Shown piece by piece: positions 1-5,304 of a DNA stretch of 13,951 bases. The stretch spans positions 1-13,951 of the forward strand of contig CALICR010000106.1 in assembly GCA_938049125.1 (NCBI GenBank). The letters run 5' to 3'. The DNA comes from an uncultured Clostridia bacterium (lineage in GTDB: Bacteria; Bacillota; Clostridia; Oscillospirales; Oscillospiraceae). The position numbers were made by a program, and so were the translations under genes. Positions within the stretch are counted from its first letter, which is position 1, and each line of letters begins with the position of its first letter. Under the pieces are notes generated by a model. The model ran no database searches and was not told the origin of the DNA. It saw only the letters and a program-made list of their open reading frames with translations.

Positions 1-2
1 AT

Positions 3-62
3 CCGGCCTGCCGGTGGCAGGCCGGGCGTCCAGTGCAGACACTGGACGTCCTCTGATTTTTT
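3..62 (+). terminator. Tandem hairpins with trailing T tract (possible terminator)
   Basis: Two perfect hairpins stand almost back to back. The first has 10-bp arms at 3-12 and 16-25 around a GGT loop. The second has 9-bp arms at 27-35 and 40-48 around CAGA. Six T's follow at 57-62, eight bases after the second stem. On the + strand this could end a gene lying left of the window, although the gap before the T run is longer than usual. It also lies about 75 bases downstream of the aminotransferase stop on the - strand and could protect that mRNA's 3' end, but no T run is visible on that side inside the window. Confidence 0.45.
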
Positions 63-134
63 CCACGGCAAAGAATCGCACCGAATCTCTTCAGGTCCAC
101 CGTCTCACGCAGATCCTGCGAAGCCGCGCACTGC

Positions 135-1256
135 TTACAGCATCCCCGCGAACCGGGACAGGGCGGCGAGGCCGCTGCGCAGCGTCGCTTCACCGCAGGC
201 ATAGCCGACGCGGAAGCTGTGCGGCTCCTCGAAGCAGTCGCCCGGGGTGACGAAGGCCCCGGACTTTGCGTAGGCCTGCTTGCAGAAGTCATAGGACGGA
301 ATGTCGAAGTCGTAGGACACGAGGGCCGTGGTCCCGGCCTGGGGCCTCACGTAGGAGAAATGCGGCTCCGCCTGCACCCAGGCGTCCAGGATGGCGAGGT
401 TTTCGCGCACGATGCCGCGGTTCCGCGCCAGAAGCTTGTCCCGGTGCCGCAGGGCGAGGGAGGCCACGGCGTCGTCGAGAACGCCGCAGCTGATGAGGTT
501 GTAGTCCCGATGCGAGAGGAATGCGCGCCGCGCCGCCGCGTCGTGGGTCACGATCCAGCCCATACGCAGCCCGGCCAGGGAGAAGACCTTCGACATGCTG
601 CCGACGGAGATGCCCTTTTCGTACAGGTCTGCCATGGACGGGCTCCAGCCGTCCTGCTGGGTCAGGTGGCGGTACACCTCGTCGCAGAGCACGTAGGCGT
701 CCGCCTCCCGGGCGATGGCGGCGATCTGCTCCAGCATGGCCTGGGGCATCAGCGCGCCGGTTGGGTTGTTGGGGTTGTTGACGCAGATCAGCTTCGTCGC
801 CGGCGTCACCAGGGCCTTCAGCTCGTCAAGGTCCGGCAGGTAGCCGTTTTCCGGCTTCAGGTGCAGCATGGCGACGTCCGCGCCCAGGGCCTCGGGGATG
901 GAGTAGAGCTGCTGATAGGTCGGCATGATGCTGACCACCCGGTCCCCGGGGGAGACCAGGGAGCAGAACACGTGGTAATTGGCGCCCGCCGCGCCGTGGG
1001 TTGTCACGACCTCCCCGGGCTGGATCGTGCGGTACAGTCCGCTGATGCCCGCGCGGAGGGCGTCGCTCCCGGCAATGTCGCCGTAGGTCAGAGCCCGTGC
1101 GCTGAGCCCGGACAAAAAGGCGGCCTTGTCCTCCCCGGTCAGGGCGAACAGCTCGTCCAGGGACACGGAATCGACGCAGGTCTCCGCAATATTATACGGT
1201 GCGCCGACCTCGTACTCGTTCATCCACTCTTCCACGGCAAAGGGCTTGATCTTCAT
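135..1256 (-). CDS. PLP-dependent aminotransferase, class I/II fold
   Basis: A 373-residue fold-type I aminotransferase, the normal length for the AspC/MalY-like superfamily, acting in the cytoplasm. Visible motifs in order are NNPNNPTG at 160-167 (substrate/PLP pocket), DEVY at 192-195 (Asp for the pyridine nitrogen, Tyr for the PLP oxygen), SMSKVFSLAGLRMGW at 220-234 with Lys223 as the Schiff-base lysine, and FRVGYA near 348-353 with the Arg that usually binds the substrate carboxylate. The start is fixed by a strong AAAGGAGGAG site (1265-1274) eight bases upstream. A near-consensus promoter at 1403-1431 implies a long leader that can fold into alternative hairpins. The substrate cannot be read from the sequence; relatives include aspartate/aromatic aminotransferases and capreomycidine-synthase-like enzymes. 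It is divergent from the ATC-hydrolase-like gene, so a role in amino-acid or sulfur-amino-acid metabolism is possible but inferred. Confidence 0.9.
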   Translation of the reverse strand: MKIKPFAVEEWMNEYEVGAPYNIAETCVDSVSLDELFALTGEDKAAFLSGLSARALTYGDIAGSDALRAGISGLYRTIQPGEVVTTHGAAGANYHVFCSLVSPGDRVVSIMPTYQQLYSIPEALGADVAMLHLKPENGYLPDLDELKALVTPATKLICVNNPNNPTGALMPQAMLEQIAAIAREADAYVLCDEVYRHLTQQDGWSPSMADLYEKGISVGSMSKVFSLAGLRMGWIVTHDAAARRAFLSHRDYNLISCGVLDDAVASLALRHRDKLLARNRGIVRENLAILDAWVQAEPHFSYVRPQAGTTALVSYDFDIPSYDFCKQAYAKSGAFVTPGDCFEEPHSFRVGYACGEATLRSGLAALSRFAGML

Positions 1257-1396
1257 GATGGCATCTCCTCCTTTAAAAAAGAAACGGCACCCGGGACCAA
1301 ATCTTATCCGGCAGATGCCGGAATACCTGCGATTCGGTCTCGGATGCCTTTGGTCCTCCGGCCGGTGCCGGAGGAAGCATTCATGTTATTCAACTG
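1257..1396 (-). promoter_or_regulatory. Structured leader with switch-like, terminator-like hairpins
   Basis: Predicted 5' leader of the aminotransferase mRNA. Reading 5' to 3' on the - strand, a local hairpin (8-bp arms 1368-1375 and 1354-1361) comes first. Next is a long-range stem GGACCAAA/TTTGGTCC (1349-1356 with 1294-1301) enclosing an internal hairpin (arms 1317-1322 and 1307-1312, tetraloop). The long stem extends through CGGCACC/GGTGCCG (1364-1370 with 1285-1291) and runs straight into a T-rich tract (TTTCTTTTTT, 1284-1275), then the ribosome binding site. The first hairpin uses bases that the outer stem needs, so the two folds compete. This is the layout of an attenuator or riboswitch. 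I do not recognise a known class; a T-box is excluded because the TGGNACC element is absent. Confidence 0.55.
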
Positions 1397-1402
1397 ATTA
1401 TC

Positions 1403-1431
1403 AATATATATGCAAACTGCGCCGCTGTCAA
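1403..1431 (-). promoter_or_regulatory. Housekeeping-sigma promoter of the aminotransferase
   Basis: On the - strand, TTGACA (1431-1426) is a perfect -35. A 17-base spacer separates it from TATATT (1408-1403), a 5/6 match to the -10 consensus. Transcription would start near 1396. Confidence 0.75.
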
Positions 1432-1441
1432 GCCCCCCGAT

Positions 1442-1453
1442 GGAAAATTTTCC
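1442..1453. promoter_or_regulatory. 12-bp palindrome between divergent promoters
   Basis: GGAAAATTTTCC is a perfect palindrome between the -35 boxes of the two divergent promoters (1431 on -, 1468 on +). Its centre is about 52 and 56 bases from the two predicted start points. That near-symmetric upstream position suits an activator or a shared regulator. No candidate regulator is adjacent. Confidence 0.4.
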
Positions 1454-1467
1454 GGGCGGCGGCACGC

Positions 1468-1496
1468 TTGACAATCCGGGGCGGGGAAATTATGAT
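1468..1496 (+). promoter_or_regulatory. Housekeeping-sigma promoter of the ATC-hydrolase-like gene
   Basis: TTGACA (1468-1473) and TATGAT (1491-1496) are 17 bases apart. The -35 is perfect and the -10 matches at 5/6. The predicted start is near 1503. A small hairpin (arms 1522-1527 and 1534-1539) lies in the leader just before the GAGGGG ribosome-binding-like site. Confidence 0.75.
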
Positions 1497-1546
1497 AAGA
1501 AAAACGGTTCGCGCGGGCTAACGGGTCGGCGAGGACCCGAGGGGAC

Positions 1547-1585
1547 ATGGCGATGAAATATGTTGGAACGCCGATGGGGATGTGA
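1547..1585 (+). other. In-frame upstream segment ending in TGA (leader peptide or severed N-terminus)
   Basis: Twelve codons, MAMKYVGTPMGM, then TGA, in the same frame as and touching the ATG of the ATC-hydrolase-like gene. An SD-like GAGGGG (1539-1544) precedes it by two bases. The residues read like a natural continuation of MLFGGSF downstream, which favours a nonsense mutation over a designed leader peptide. Translational coupling across the TGAATG junction could still allow some protein to be made. Confidence 0.6.
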
Positions 1586-2179
1586 ATGCTGTTCGGCGGC
1601 TCCTTCCGGGCCCAGCTGTGCACGGTGTTCGGCTATGACGCGGCGGCGGCCCGGGCCATCGCGGCGAAGGCGAAGTACCGGGAGATCATCGGAAAGCTGC
1701 CGGAGTTCGAGAAGGGCGGCCGGTACCGGATGAACGCCGTCAACTGCGCGCTGCTGGGGGCCTTCGTCCTTGCCATGCCCGAGCGGCCCGACGTGGAGCG
1801 GCTGACGGCCTACTACGCCAAGGCGATGATGACCGGCCCCATGCGCTGGTTCTGCCGCCGGAGCGGCCGCGGGACGTTCAAGGAGAAGAAGGTCGGGGAG
1901 CTGCGCGCCGCGGAGCGGCTCCGGGCCGCGGACTGCAATCCCTACTCCTGGAACATAGAGCTGCTCGAATACCCGGACGGCAGCGGCTACGAGGCGCGGT
2001 TTTTCAAGTGCGGCATCTGCACCCTGATGCGGGAGCTGGGCCTCTACGACCTGACCCCGGCCCTGTGCCGCCTCGACTACACCATGGCCGAGGCGGGCGA
2101 AACGGCGGATTTCGTGCGGCAGTACACCCTCGCCTCCGGCGGCCCCTACTGCGACTGCGGCTACAAGAAAAAAGCGTGA
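1586..2179 (+). CDS. L-2-amino-thiazoline-4-carboxylate hydrolase-like protein (N-terminus interrupted)
   Basis: A 197-residue protein resembling the ATC hydrolase family. The characterised members open the thiazoline ring of L-2-amino-thiazoline-4-carboxylate on the way to L-cysteine. The assignment rests on overall resemblance: a PEFEKGGRYRMN segment, MRWFCRRSG, NPYSWN, the CGIC and LGLYDLTPALCRLDY segments and the C-terminal GGPYCDCGYKKK. Several conserved-looking Cys are present (in RWFC, CGIC, ALCRLDY and YCDC). The substrate is not proven. Immediately upstream and in the same frame, ATG 1547 opens MAMKYVGTPMGM and stops at TGA 1583-1585, directly before ATG 1586. The GAGGGG site serves 1547, whereas 1586 has only a weak GGGG. 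The gene is therefore probably longer by nature and cut by a TGG-to-TGA change, with translation restarting at 1586, or it is a fresh pseudogene. Confidence 0.75.
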   Translation: MLFGGSFRAQLCTVFGYDAAAARAIAAKAKYREIIGKLPEFEKGGRYRMNAVNCALLGAFVLAMPERPDVERLTAYYAKAMMTGPMRWFCRRSGRGTFKEKKVGELRAAERLRAADCNPYSWNIELLEYPDGSGYEARFFKCGICTLMRELGLYDLTPALCRLDYTMAEAGETADFVRQYTLASGGPYCDCGYKKKA

Positions 2180-2188
2180 CGAAAACCG

Positions 2189-2218
2189 GCGGCGGACACA
2201 CAGCCCGCCGCTTTTTTT
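2189..2218 (+). terminator. Terminator after the ATC-hydrolase-like gene
   Basis: A 7-bp stem GCGGCGG/CCGCCGC (2189-2195 with 2205-2211), a 9-base loop, then seven T's (2212-2218). It lies 10 bases after the TGA stop. On the - strand the same hairpin is followed by a short TTTTC, so it may also end the convergent TetR gene. Confidence 0.85.
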
Positions 2219-2219
2219 G

Positions 2220-2750
2220 TCAGGGCAGGGAGATATCCAACTCCGAGACGAAGGCGGCGACCTGCTTCGGGTCGAAGAGGGCGCTCATGGCCTCGGGGCT
2301 GTCCGTCATGCCGCGGCGGACCCATTCGCTGAGCAGGCCGAAGAGCGCGCCGGTGAGGCAGGCCTTTTTGTAGGCCAGCTCCGGCGCGTCGCCGTCGGCG
2401 GGGCCGATGAGGCTGCGCAGGTTCTGCCAGAGCAGCGGGGCGAGGCCCTGGCGGTAGAGCAGGGCGATGAGGTCCCGCAGGGCCAGGCAGTGGGTGAAGA
2501 TGCCGAAGAGGTAGTTTTCCGGCTCTTCCGGGAAGCTGGCCCACCAGCTCCGCGCCGTCTCGTCCAGGCGGCAGAGCAGCACGTCCTCCTTGCTCTCGAA
2601 GTTGCGGTAGAAGGACACCCGGCTGACTCCGGCTTTCTGCACAAGATCCGTGATGGTGATTTGTGCAAAAGGCTGGACCTGCATGAGCAGGAGCAGGGCC
2701 TCGGTGATGCTCTCCCGGATGATGGCATTGGTCACGTTTTTGCGGCGCAT
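2220..2750 (-). CDS. TetR/AcrR-family transcriptional regulator
   Basis: A 176-residue regulator, typical in length for the shorter TetR family. The N-terminal DNA-binding domain is clear: ITITDLVQKAGVSRVSFYRNFESKEDVL at about 31-58 is the TetR helix-turn-helix (AGVSRVSFYRNF being the recognition part). The C-terminal ~110 residues form the helical ligand-binding and dimerisation domain and resemble the TetR_C_8 type found in DhaS-like Firmicutes regulators. It is divergent from the DegV-family gene. A GATACA/TGTATC palindrome overlaps both promoters, so it probably represses itself and that neighbour. If so, its ligand may be a fatty-acid-like molecule, which is inference only. The leader holds a GC-rich hairpin just after the predicted transcription start. 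The stop codon abuts the preceding T tract. Confidence 0.9.
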   Translation of the reverse strand: MRRKNVTNAIIRESITEALLLLMQVQPFAQITITDLVQKAGVSRVSFYRNFESKEDVLLCRLDETARSWWASFPEEPENYLFGIFTHCLALRDLIALLYRQGLAPLLWQNLRSLIGPADGDAPELAYKKACLTGALFGLLSEWVRRGMTDSPEAMSALFDPKQVAAFVSELDISLP

Positions 2751-2758
2751 ATGATACA
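2750..2758. repeat. Second copy of the operator half-site TATGATACA
   Basis: TATGATACA at 2750-2758, overlapping the TetR start codon region, repeats exactly the nine bases at 2822-2830 that include one half of the palindromic operator. It could be an auxiliary binding site. Confidence 0.3.
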
Positions 2759-2782
2759 GTTCCCCCGATTTGTTTCACCTGC

Positions 2783-2813
2783 GGTCCGGCGGCTTGATTT
2801 TTTCCGCCGGGCC
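2783..2813 (-). promoter_or_regulatory. GC-rich inverted repeat in the TetR leader
   Basis: A 10-bp stem with one wobble pair (arms 2783-2792 and 2804-2813) and an 11-base loop. It covers the -35 of the DegV promoter and would fold at the very 5' end of the tetR-like mRNA. It may stabilise that mRNA or limit its translation. It is too far from a T run of suitable polarity for me to call it a terminator. Confidence 0.35.
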
Positions 2814-2821
2814 ACTATAAT
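2794..2821 (+). promoter_or_regulatory. Promoter of the DegV-family gene
   Basis: TTGATT (2794-2799) and a perfect TATAAT (2816-2821) are 16 bases apart. The predicted start near 2828 falls inside the palindromic operator, so a bound repressor would block it. Confidence 0.7.
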
Positions 2822-2822
2822 T

Positions 2823-2850
2823 ATGATACACTTGTATCTGAATTTGTCAA
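2823..2850 (-). promoter_or_regulatory. Promoter of the TetR-family gene
   Basis: On the - strand, TTGACA (2850-2845) and TATCAT (2828-2823) are 16 bases apart. The -10 overlaps the operator palindrome, and the -35 overlaps the start of the DegV ribosome binding site. Confidence 0.65.
2825..2838. promoter_or_regulatory. Palindromic operator GATACA-CT-TGTATC
   Basis: Perfect 6-bp half-sites separated by two bases. It lies just downstream of the + strand TATAAT and over the - strand -10, the position expected of an operator that represses both divergent genes. The adjacent TetR-type regulator is the natural candidate to bind it. Confidence 0.6.
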
Positions 2851-2862
2851 GAGGTGACGGAA

Positions 2863-3711
2863 ATGCAGCGGAAAATGACGGCGGACTCGTCCGCCAATCT
2901 CTATGCGGCGGACTGCGCGGACTTCACACCGGTGCCGCTCAGGATCGTGACGGCGGAGCGGGAGTACTGCGACGACGCGGCGCTGGACGTCCCGGCCATG
3001 CTGGGGGAGCTGAAGTCCTATAAGGGGCGCTCCGGCACGTCCTGCCCGTCGGTGGAGGATTGGCTGGCGGCCTTCGGAGATGCCGAGGAGGTCTTCGGCG
3101 TGGCGCTGACGAGCCGCCTCTCGGGCTGCTACAACACGGCGCTGGTGGCGGCCCAGGACTACCGCGAGGCCCATCCGGGCCGCCGGGTCTTCATCCTGGA
3201 TTCGAAGTCCACGGGGCCGGAGATGGAGCTGCTGGTGGAGCGGGGCTGCGCCCTGCTGCCCACGGACCGGCGCTTCACCGAAGTCTGCGACGCTCTGACG
3301 GCCTACTGGAAGCACACGCACCTGGCGTTTTCCCTGGAATCGCTGGACAATTTTGCGAAGAACGGCCGTGTCAGCCCGGTGCTGGCCAAGGCCGCGGGAC
3401 TGCTCGGCATCCGCATCGTGGGCCGGGCCAGCGCCAGCGGCGACCTGGAGCCGCTGCACAAGTGCCGCGGAGAGAAGGCGGCGGTGGAGCAGCTGACGGC
3501 GGACCTCCTGGCCGCGGGCTACGCGGGCGGGCGCGTCCGCATCCGCCACTCGGCCAACCGGCCCATGGCGGCGGCCCTGGCCGCGGAGCTGCGGCTGCGC
3601 TTCCCGGGCTGCGACGTCCGCATCGCGGAAAACCGCGGCATCTGCTCGTTCTACGCCGAGAAGGGCGGCCTGCTGGTGGGCTTTGAGGACGCGGGTGCAC
3701 CGGAGCTCTGA
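2863..3711 (+). CDS. DegV-family (FakB-like) fatty-acid-binding protein
   Basis: A 282-residue DegV protein, the usual family length. Family members bind a fatty acid between two alpha/beta lobes; the characterised FakB proteins present it to the FakA kinase for phosphorylation in phospholipid synthesis. Landmarks are TADSSANL at the N-terminus (normally T-D-S), GTSCPSVEDW (the TSxPS ligand loop), LTSRLSGCYNTA, DSKSTGPEMELL, the LESLDNFAKNGRVSP segment and a C-terminal IRHSANRP strand-loop. ATG 2863 is preferred over GTG 2854 because the AGAGGTGA ribosome site (2850-2857) sits six bases before ATG and overlaps GTG. No fakA-like gene is in the window. Shared control with the divergent TetR gene is suggested by the operator between them. 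No clear terminator follows, so some read-through toward azlC is possible. Confidence 0.9.
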   Translation: MQRKMTADSSANLYAADCADFTPVPLRIVTAEREYCDDAALDVPAMLGELKSYKGRSGTSCPSVEDWLAAFGDAEEVFGVALTSRLSGCYNTALVAAQDYREAHPGRRVFILDSKSTGPEMELLVERGCALLPTDRRFTEVCDALTAYWKHTHLAFSLESLDNFAKNGRVSPVLAKAAGLLGIRIVGRASASGDLEPLHKCRGEKAAVEQLTADLLAAGYAGGRVRIRHSANRPMAAALAAELRLRFPGCDVRIAENRGICSFYAEKGGLLVGFEDAGAPEL

Positions 3712-3760
3712 GCGAAACCAACGCATTTTCTTCATAGGTCCCATGATTTTTGCCGCGGTA

Positions 3761-3789
3761 CTGGAAATCCGCATATGGCGTGTTATAAT
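3761..3789 (+). promoter_or_regulatory. Likely azlCD promoter
   Basis: A perfect -10 TATAAT at 3784-3789, with a weak -35 (CTGGAA, 3761-3766) 17 bases upstream. The weak -35 suggests low or activated expression. Confidence 0.5.
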
Positions 3790-3811
3790 GAGTAGCTGAA
3801 ATGAGGAAAGG

Positions 3812-3829
3812 CGTCCGCCAAAGCGGACG
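3812..3829 (+). promoter_or_regulatory. Hairpin in the azlC leader
   Basis: Seven-bp stem CGTCCGC/GCGGACG with a CAAA loop, 16 bases upstream of the azlC ATG and directly after a purine-rich AGGAAAGG (3803-3810). It has no T run, so it is not a terminator. The sequence between hairpin and ATG has only a weak ribosome site, so the hairpin may influence initiation. Confidence 0.4.
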
Positions 3830-3844
3830 GCGGGATCAACGGCA

Positions 3845-4561
3845 ATGCAGGAACACGATCGGTTTTCCGAGGGACTGCGGGACGGGCTGCCCATCTGCCT
3901 GGGCTACCTCTCGGTGTCCTTCGCCTTCGGTATCTTCTCCGTGGGCAGCGGCCTCAGCATTCTGGAGGCGGTGCTCATCTCCATGACCAACGTCACCTCG
4001 GCGGGCCAGCTCGCCGCGGTGCCCATCATCACCGGCGGCGGCACGCTGCTGGAGCTGGCGGTCAGCATGTTCGTCATCAATCTGCGCTATGCGCTGATGT
4101 CCGTGTCGCTGTCCCAGAAGCTGGGGCGCAGCGTCCGGCTGCCGGACCGTTTCCTCATCGCCTTCGTCAACACGGACGAGGTCTTCGCCGTGGCTGCCTC
4201 GAAGCCCGGCGCGGTGGGGCGGCGCTACCTCTACGGTCTGATTTTAACGCCCTACTTCGGCTGGGCCCTGGGCACGCTGATCGGCGCCGTGGCGGGCAGC
4301 ATCCTGCCCCATGTCATCATCTCCGCCCTGGGCGTGGCCATCTACGGCATGTTTATCGCCATCGTCATCCCGGCGGCCCGGGACCGTCGGCCCACGGCGC
4401 TCTGCGTGCTGCTGGCCGTGGCGCTGAGCTGCGCGTTCTACTATGTCCCGGCGCTGAAGGCCGTGCCCAGCGGCTTCGTGGTCATCCTCTGCGCCGTGGC
4501 GGCCAGCGTGGTCTTCGCGCTGCTGGCCCCGATCCCGGGAGAGGAGGCGTACCATGGCTGA
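3845..4561 (+). CDS. azlC: AzlC-family branched-chain amino acid exporter, large subunit
   Basis: A 238-residue membrane protein matching AzlC (BrnF) in length and features. The N-terminal FSEGLRDGLPICLGYLSVSFAFGIF segment and the later MTNVTSAGQLAAV and NLRYALMSVSLSQKL segments are hallmarks, as is FVNTDEVFAVA. Several long hydrophobic stretches indicate multiple membrane helices. AzlC works with the small partner AzlD to export branched-chain and related amino acids; the partner is encoded next, overlapping by eight bases (ATG 4554 before stop 4559-4561), so the two are translationally coupled. The ribosome site before ATG 3845 is weak, and a hairpin sits just upstream. The exact substrate of this pair is inferred from the family. 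Confidence 0.92.
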   Translation: MQEHDRFSEGLRDGLPICLGYLSVSFAFGIFSVGSGLSILEAVLISMTNVTSAGQLAAVPIITGGGTLLELAVSMFVINLRYALMSVSLSQKLGRSVRLPDRFLIAFVNTDEVFAVAASKPGAVGRRYLYGLILTPYFGWALGTLIGAVAGSILPHVIISALGVAIYGMFIAIVIPAARDRRPTALCVLLAVALSCAFYYVPALKAVPSGFVVILCAVAASVVFALLAPIPGEEAYHG

Positions 4562-4883
4562 CATGCGCTGGTTCCTGGCCTGCCTGCTGGTCTCGGCGGG
4601 CGTGACCTACCTCGTCCGGGCGGTGCCGCTGGTGCTCATCAAGAAGAAGATCACCAACCGCTTCCTCCGCTCCTTCCTTTATTATATCCCCTACGCCGTG
4701 CTGGCGGTCATGACGGTCCCGGCCATGTTCTACGCCACGGACAGCCGCCTCTCCGCCGCCGTGGGCTTCGCGGTGGCCGCGGTGCTCTCCTACTTCCGGA
4801 AGAGCCTGCTCACTGTGGCGGCCTCGGCCTGCGGCGCGGTGCTCGCCGTGGAGCTGCTGCTCCGGGCCCTGGGAATGCTGTGA
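4554..4883 (+). CDS. azlD: AzlD-family branched-chain amino acid exporter, small subunit
   Basis: A 109-residue protein, typical for AzlD (BrnE), with about four hydrophobic segments. It opens with a helix ending VTYLVRAVPLVL, a family landmark, then IPYAVLAVMTVPAMF, a short periplasm-facing loop and two more helices. A strong GAGGAGG site (4541-4547) inside the end of azlC serves it with six bases of spacing. It forms the exporter together with AzlC. A strong terminator follows the stop within five bases, so azlCD is a complete two-gene unit. Confidence 0.92.
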   Translation: MADMRWFLACLLVSAGVTYLVRAVPLVLIKKKITNRFLRSFLYYIPYAVLAVMTVPAMFYATDSRLSAAVGFAVAAVLSYFRKSLLTVAASACGAVLAVELLLRALGML

Positions 4884-4887
4884 AAAA

Positions 4888-4922
4888 CTGCCCTGCGGGT
4901 ATTCCGCAGGGCAGCTTTTGTT
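4888..4922 (+). terminator. azlCD terminator
   Basis: An 11-bp perfect stem (4888-4898 with 4904-4914), GTATT loop, then a T-rich tract TTTTGTT. It begins four bases after the azlD stop. It may also serve the convergent gene on the - strand, where AAAA precedes and TTTTTC follows the stem. Confidence 0.9.
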
Positions 4923-5241
4923 ATACCCAAGGGGGCGGCTCGGACGGATCGCGGGCCGGTCTGGCCTCGCCCAGGATGGGGTTCTCGCAATAGCGGCAGA
5001 TCGTCGTCTCGTCGCGAAATGCCTTGGCAACACGCGCTTGAGATAGTCTATAACCGCAATGCGGGCAACGGAACATATGAGCTTTCGCTGTGCTGACTAA
5101 AATAATCATAATTAGATTCGGGATTTTCCAGTAGATTTGCAGGCAAAACTGTAAAGCAATGAATCCAAATGTCAGAACGTCTATCCAGCGGCAGAGCATG
5201 AGACGGTGTTTGAGATCTTCTTTTCGTCTATCATCATTCAT
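4921..5241 (-). CDS. Small zinc-ribbon membrane protein, unknown function
   Basis: A 106-residue protein that I cannot place in a named family. Residues ~18-52 form one long or two short hydrophobic segments (starting IDVLTFGFIALQF and including IPNLIMIILVS). A zinc-ribbon-like pair of knuckles follows, CPHCGY and CRYCE, about 23 residues apart, and then a proline-rich tail. It is therefore probably a membrane-anchored protein with a cytoplasmic metal-binding tail. An in-frame TGA three codons upstream of ATG 5241 supports this start, and GAGGAAGG (5253-5260) lies 11 bases away. It follows the secreted-protein gene by 63 bases on the same strand, suggesting one mRNA. Base composition is AT-rich except for the tail, which matches the GC-rich flank. 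Confidence 0.7.
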   Translation of the reverse strand: MNDDRRKEDLKHRLMLCRWIDVLTFGFIALQFCLQIYWKIPNLIMIILVSTAKAHMFRCPHCGYRLSQARVAKAFRDETTICRYCENPILGEARPARDPSEPPPWV

Positions 5242-5304
5242 AGATGGTCAAGCCTTCCTCAATAGTTTTTGCGTATTGATGGTCCCAAACGGATAGGCAA
5301 ATTG

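Noticed and set aside
1257..1396. T-box or SAM-type riboswitch in the aminotransferase leader
   Set aside because: No TGGNACC antiterminator bulge and no conserved SAM-class core could be found, so it is left as an unassigned structured leader.
219..1397. 392-codon open frame on + strand
   Set aside because: Antisense to the aminotransferase, whose motifs are clear. Long antisense frames are expected in GC-rich DNA, and its translation has no recognisable domain.
1583..1585. TGA read as selenocysteine
   Set aside because: No convincing selenocysteine-insertion hairpin directly after the TGA, and the flanking residues suggest a lost Trp codon; nonsense mutation or restart is simpler.
2161..2778. 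205-codon open frame on - strand overlapping the TetR gene
   Set aside because: Out-of-frame shadow; the 176-residue frame contains the TetR helix-turn-helix and fits the operator/promoter layout.
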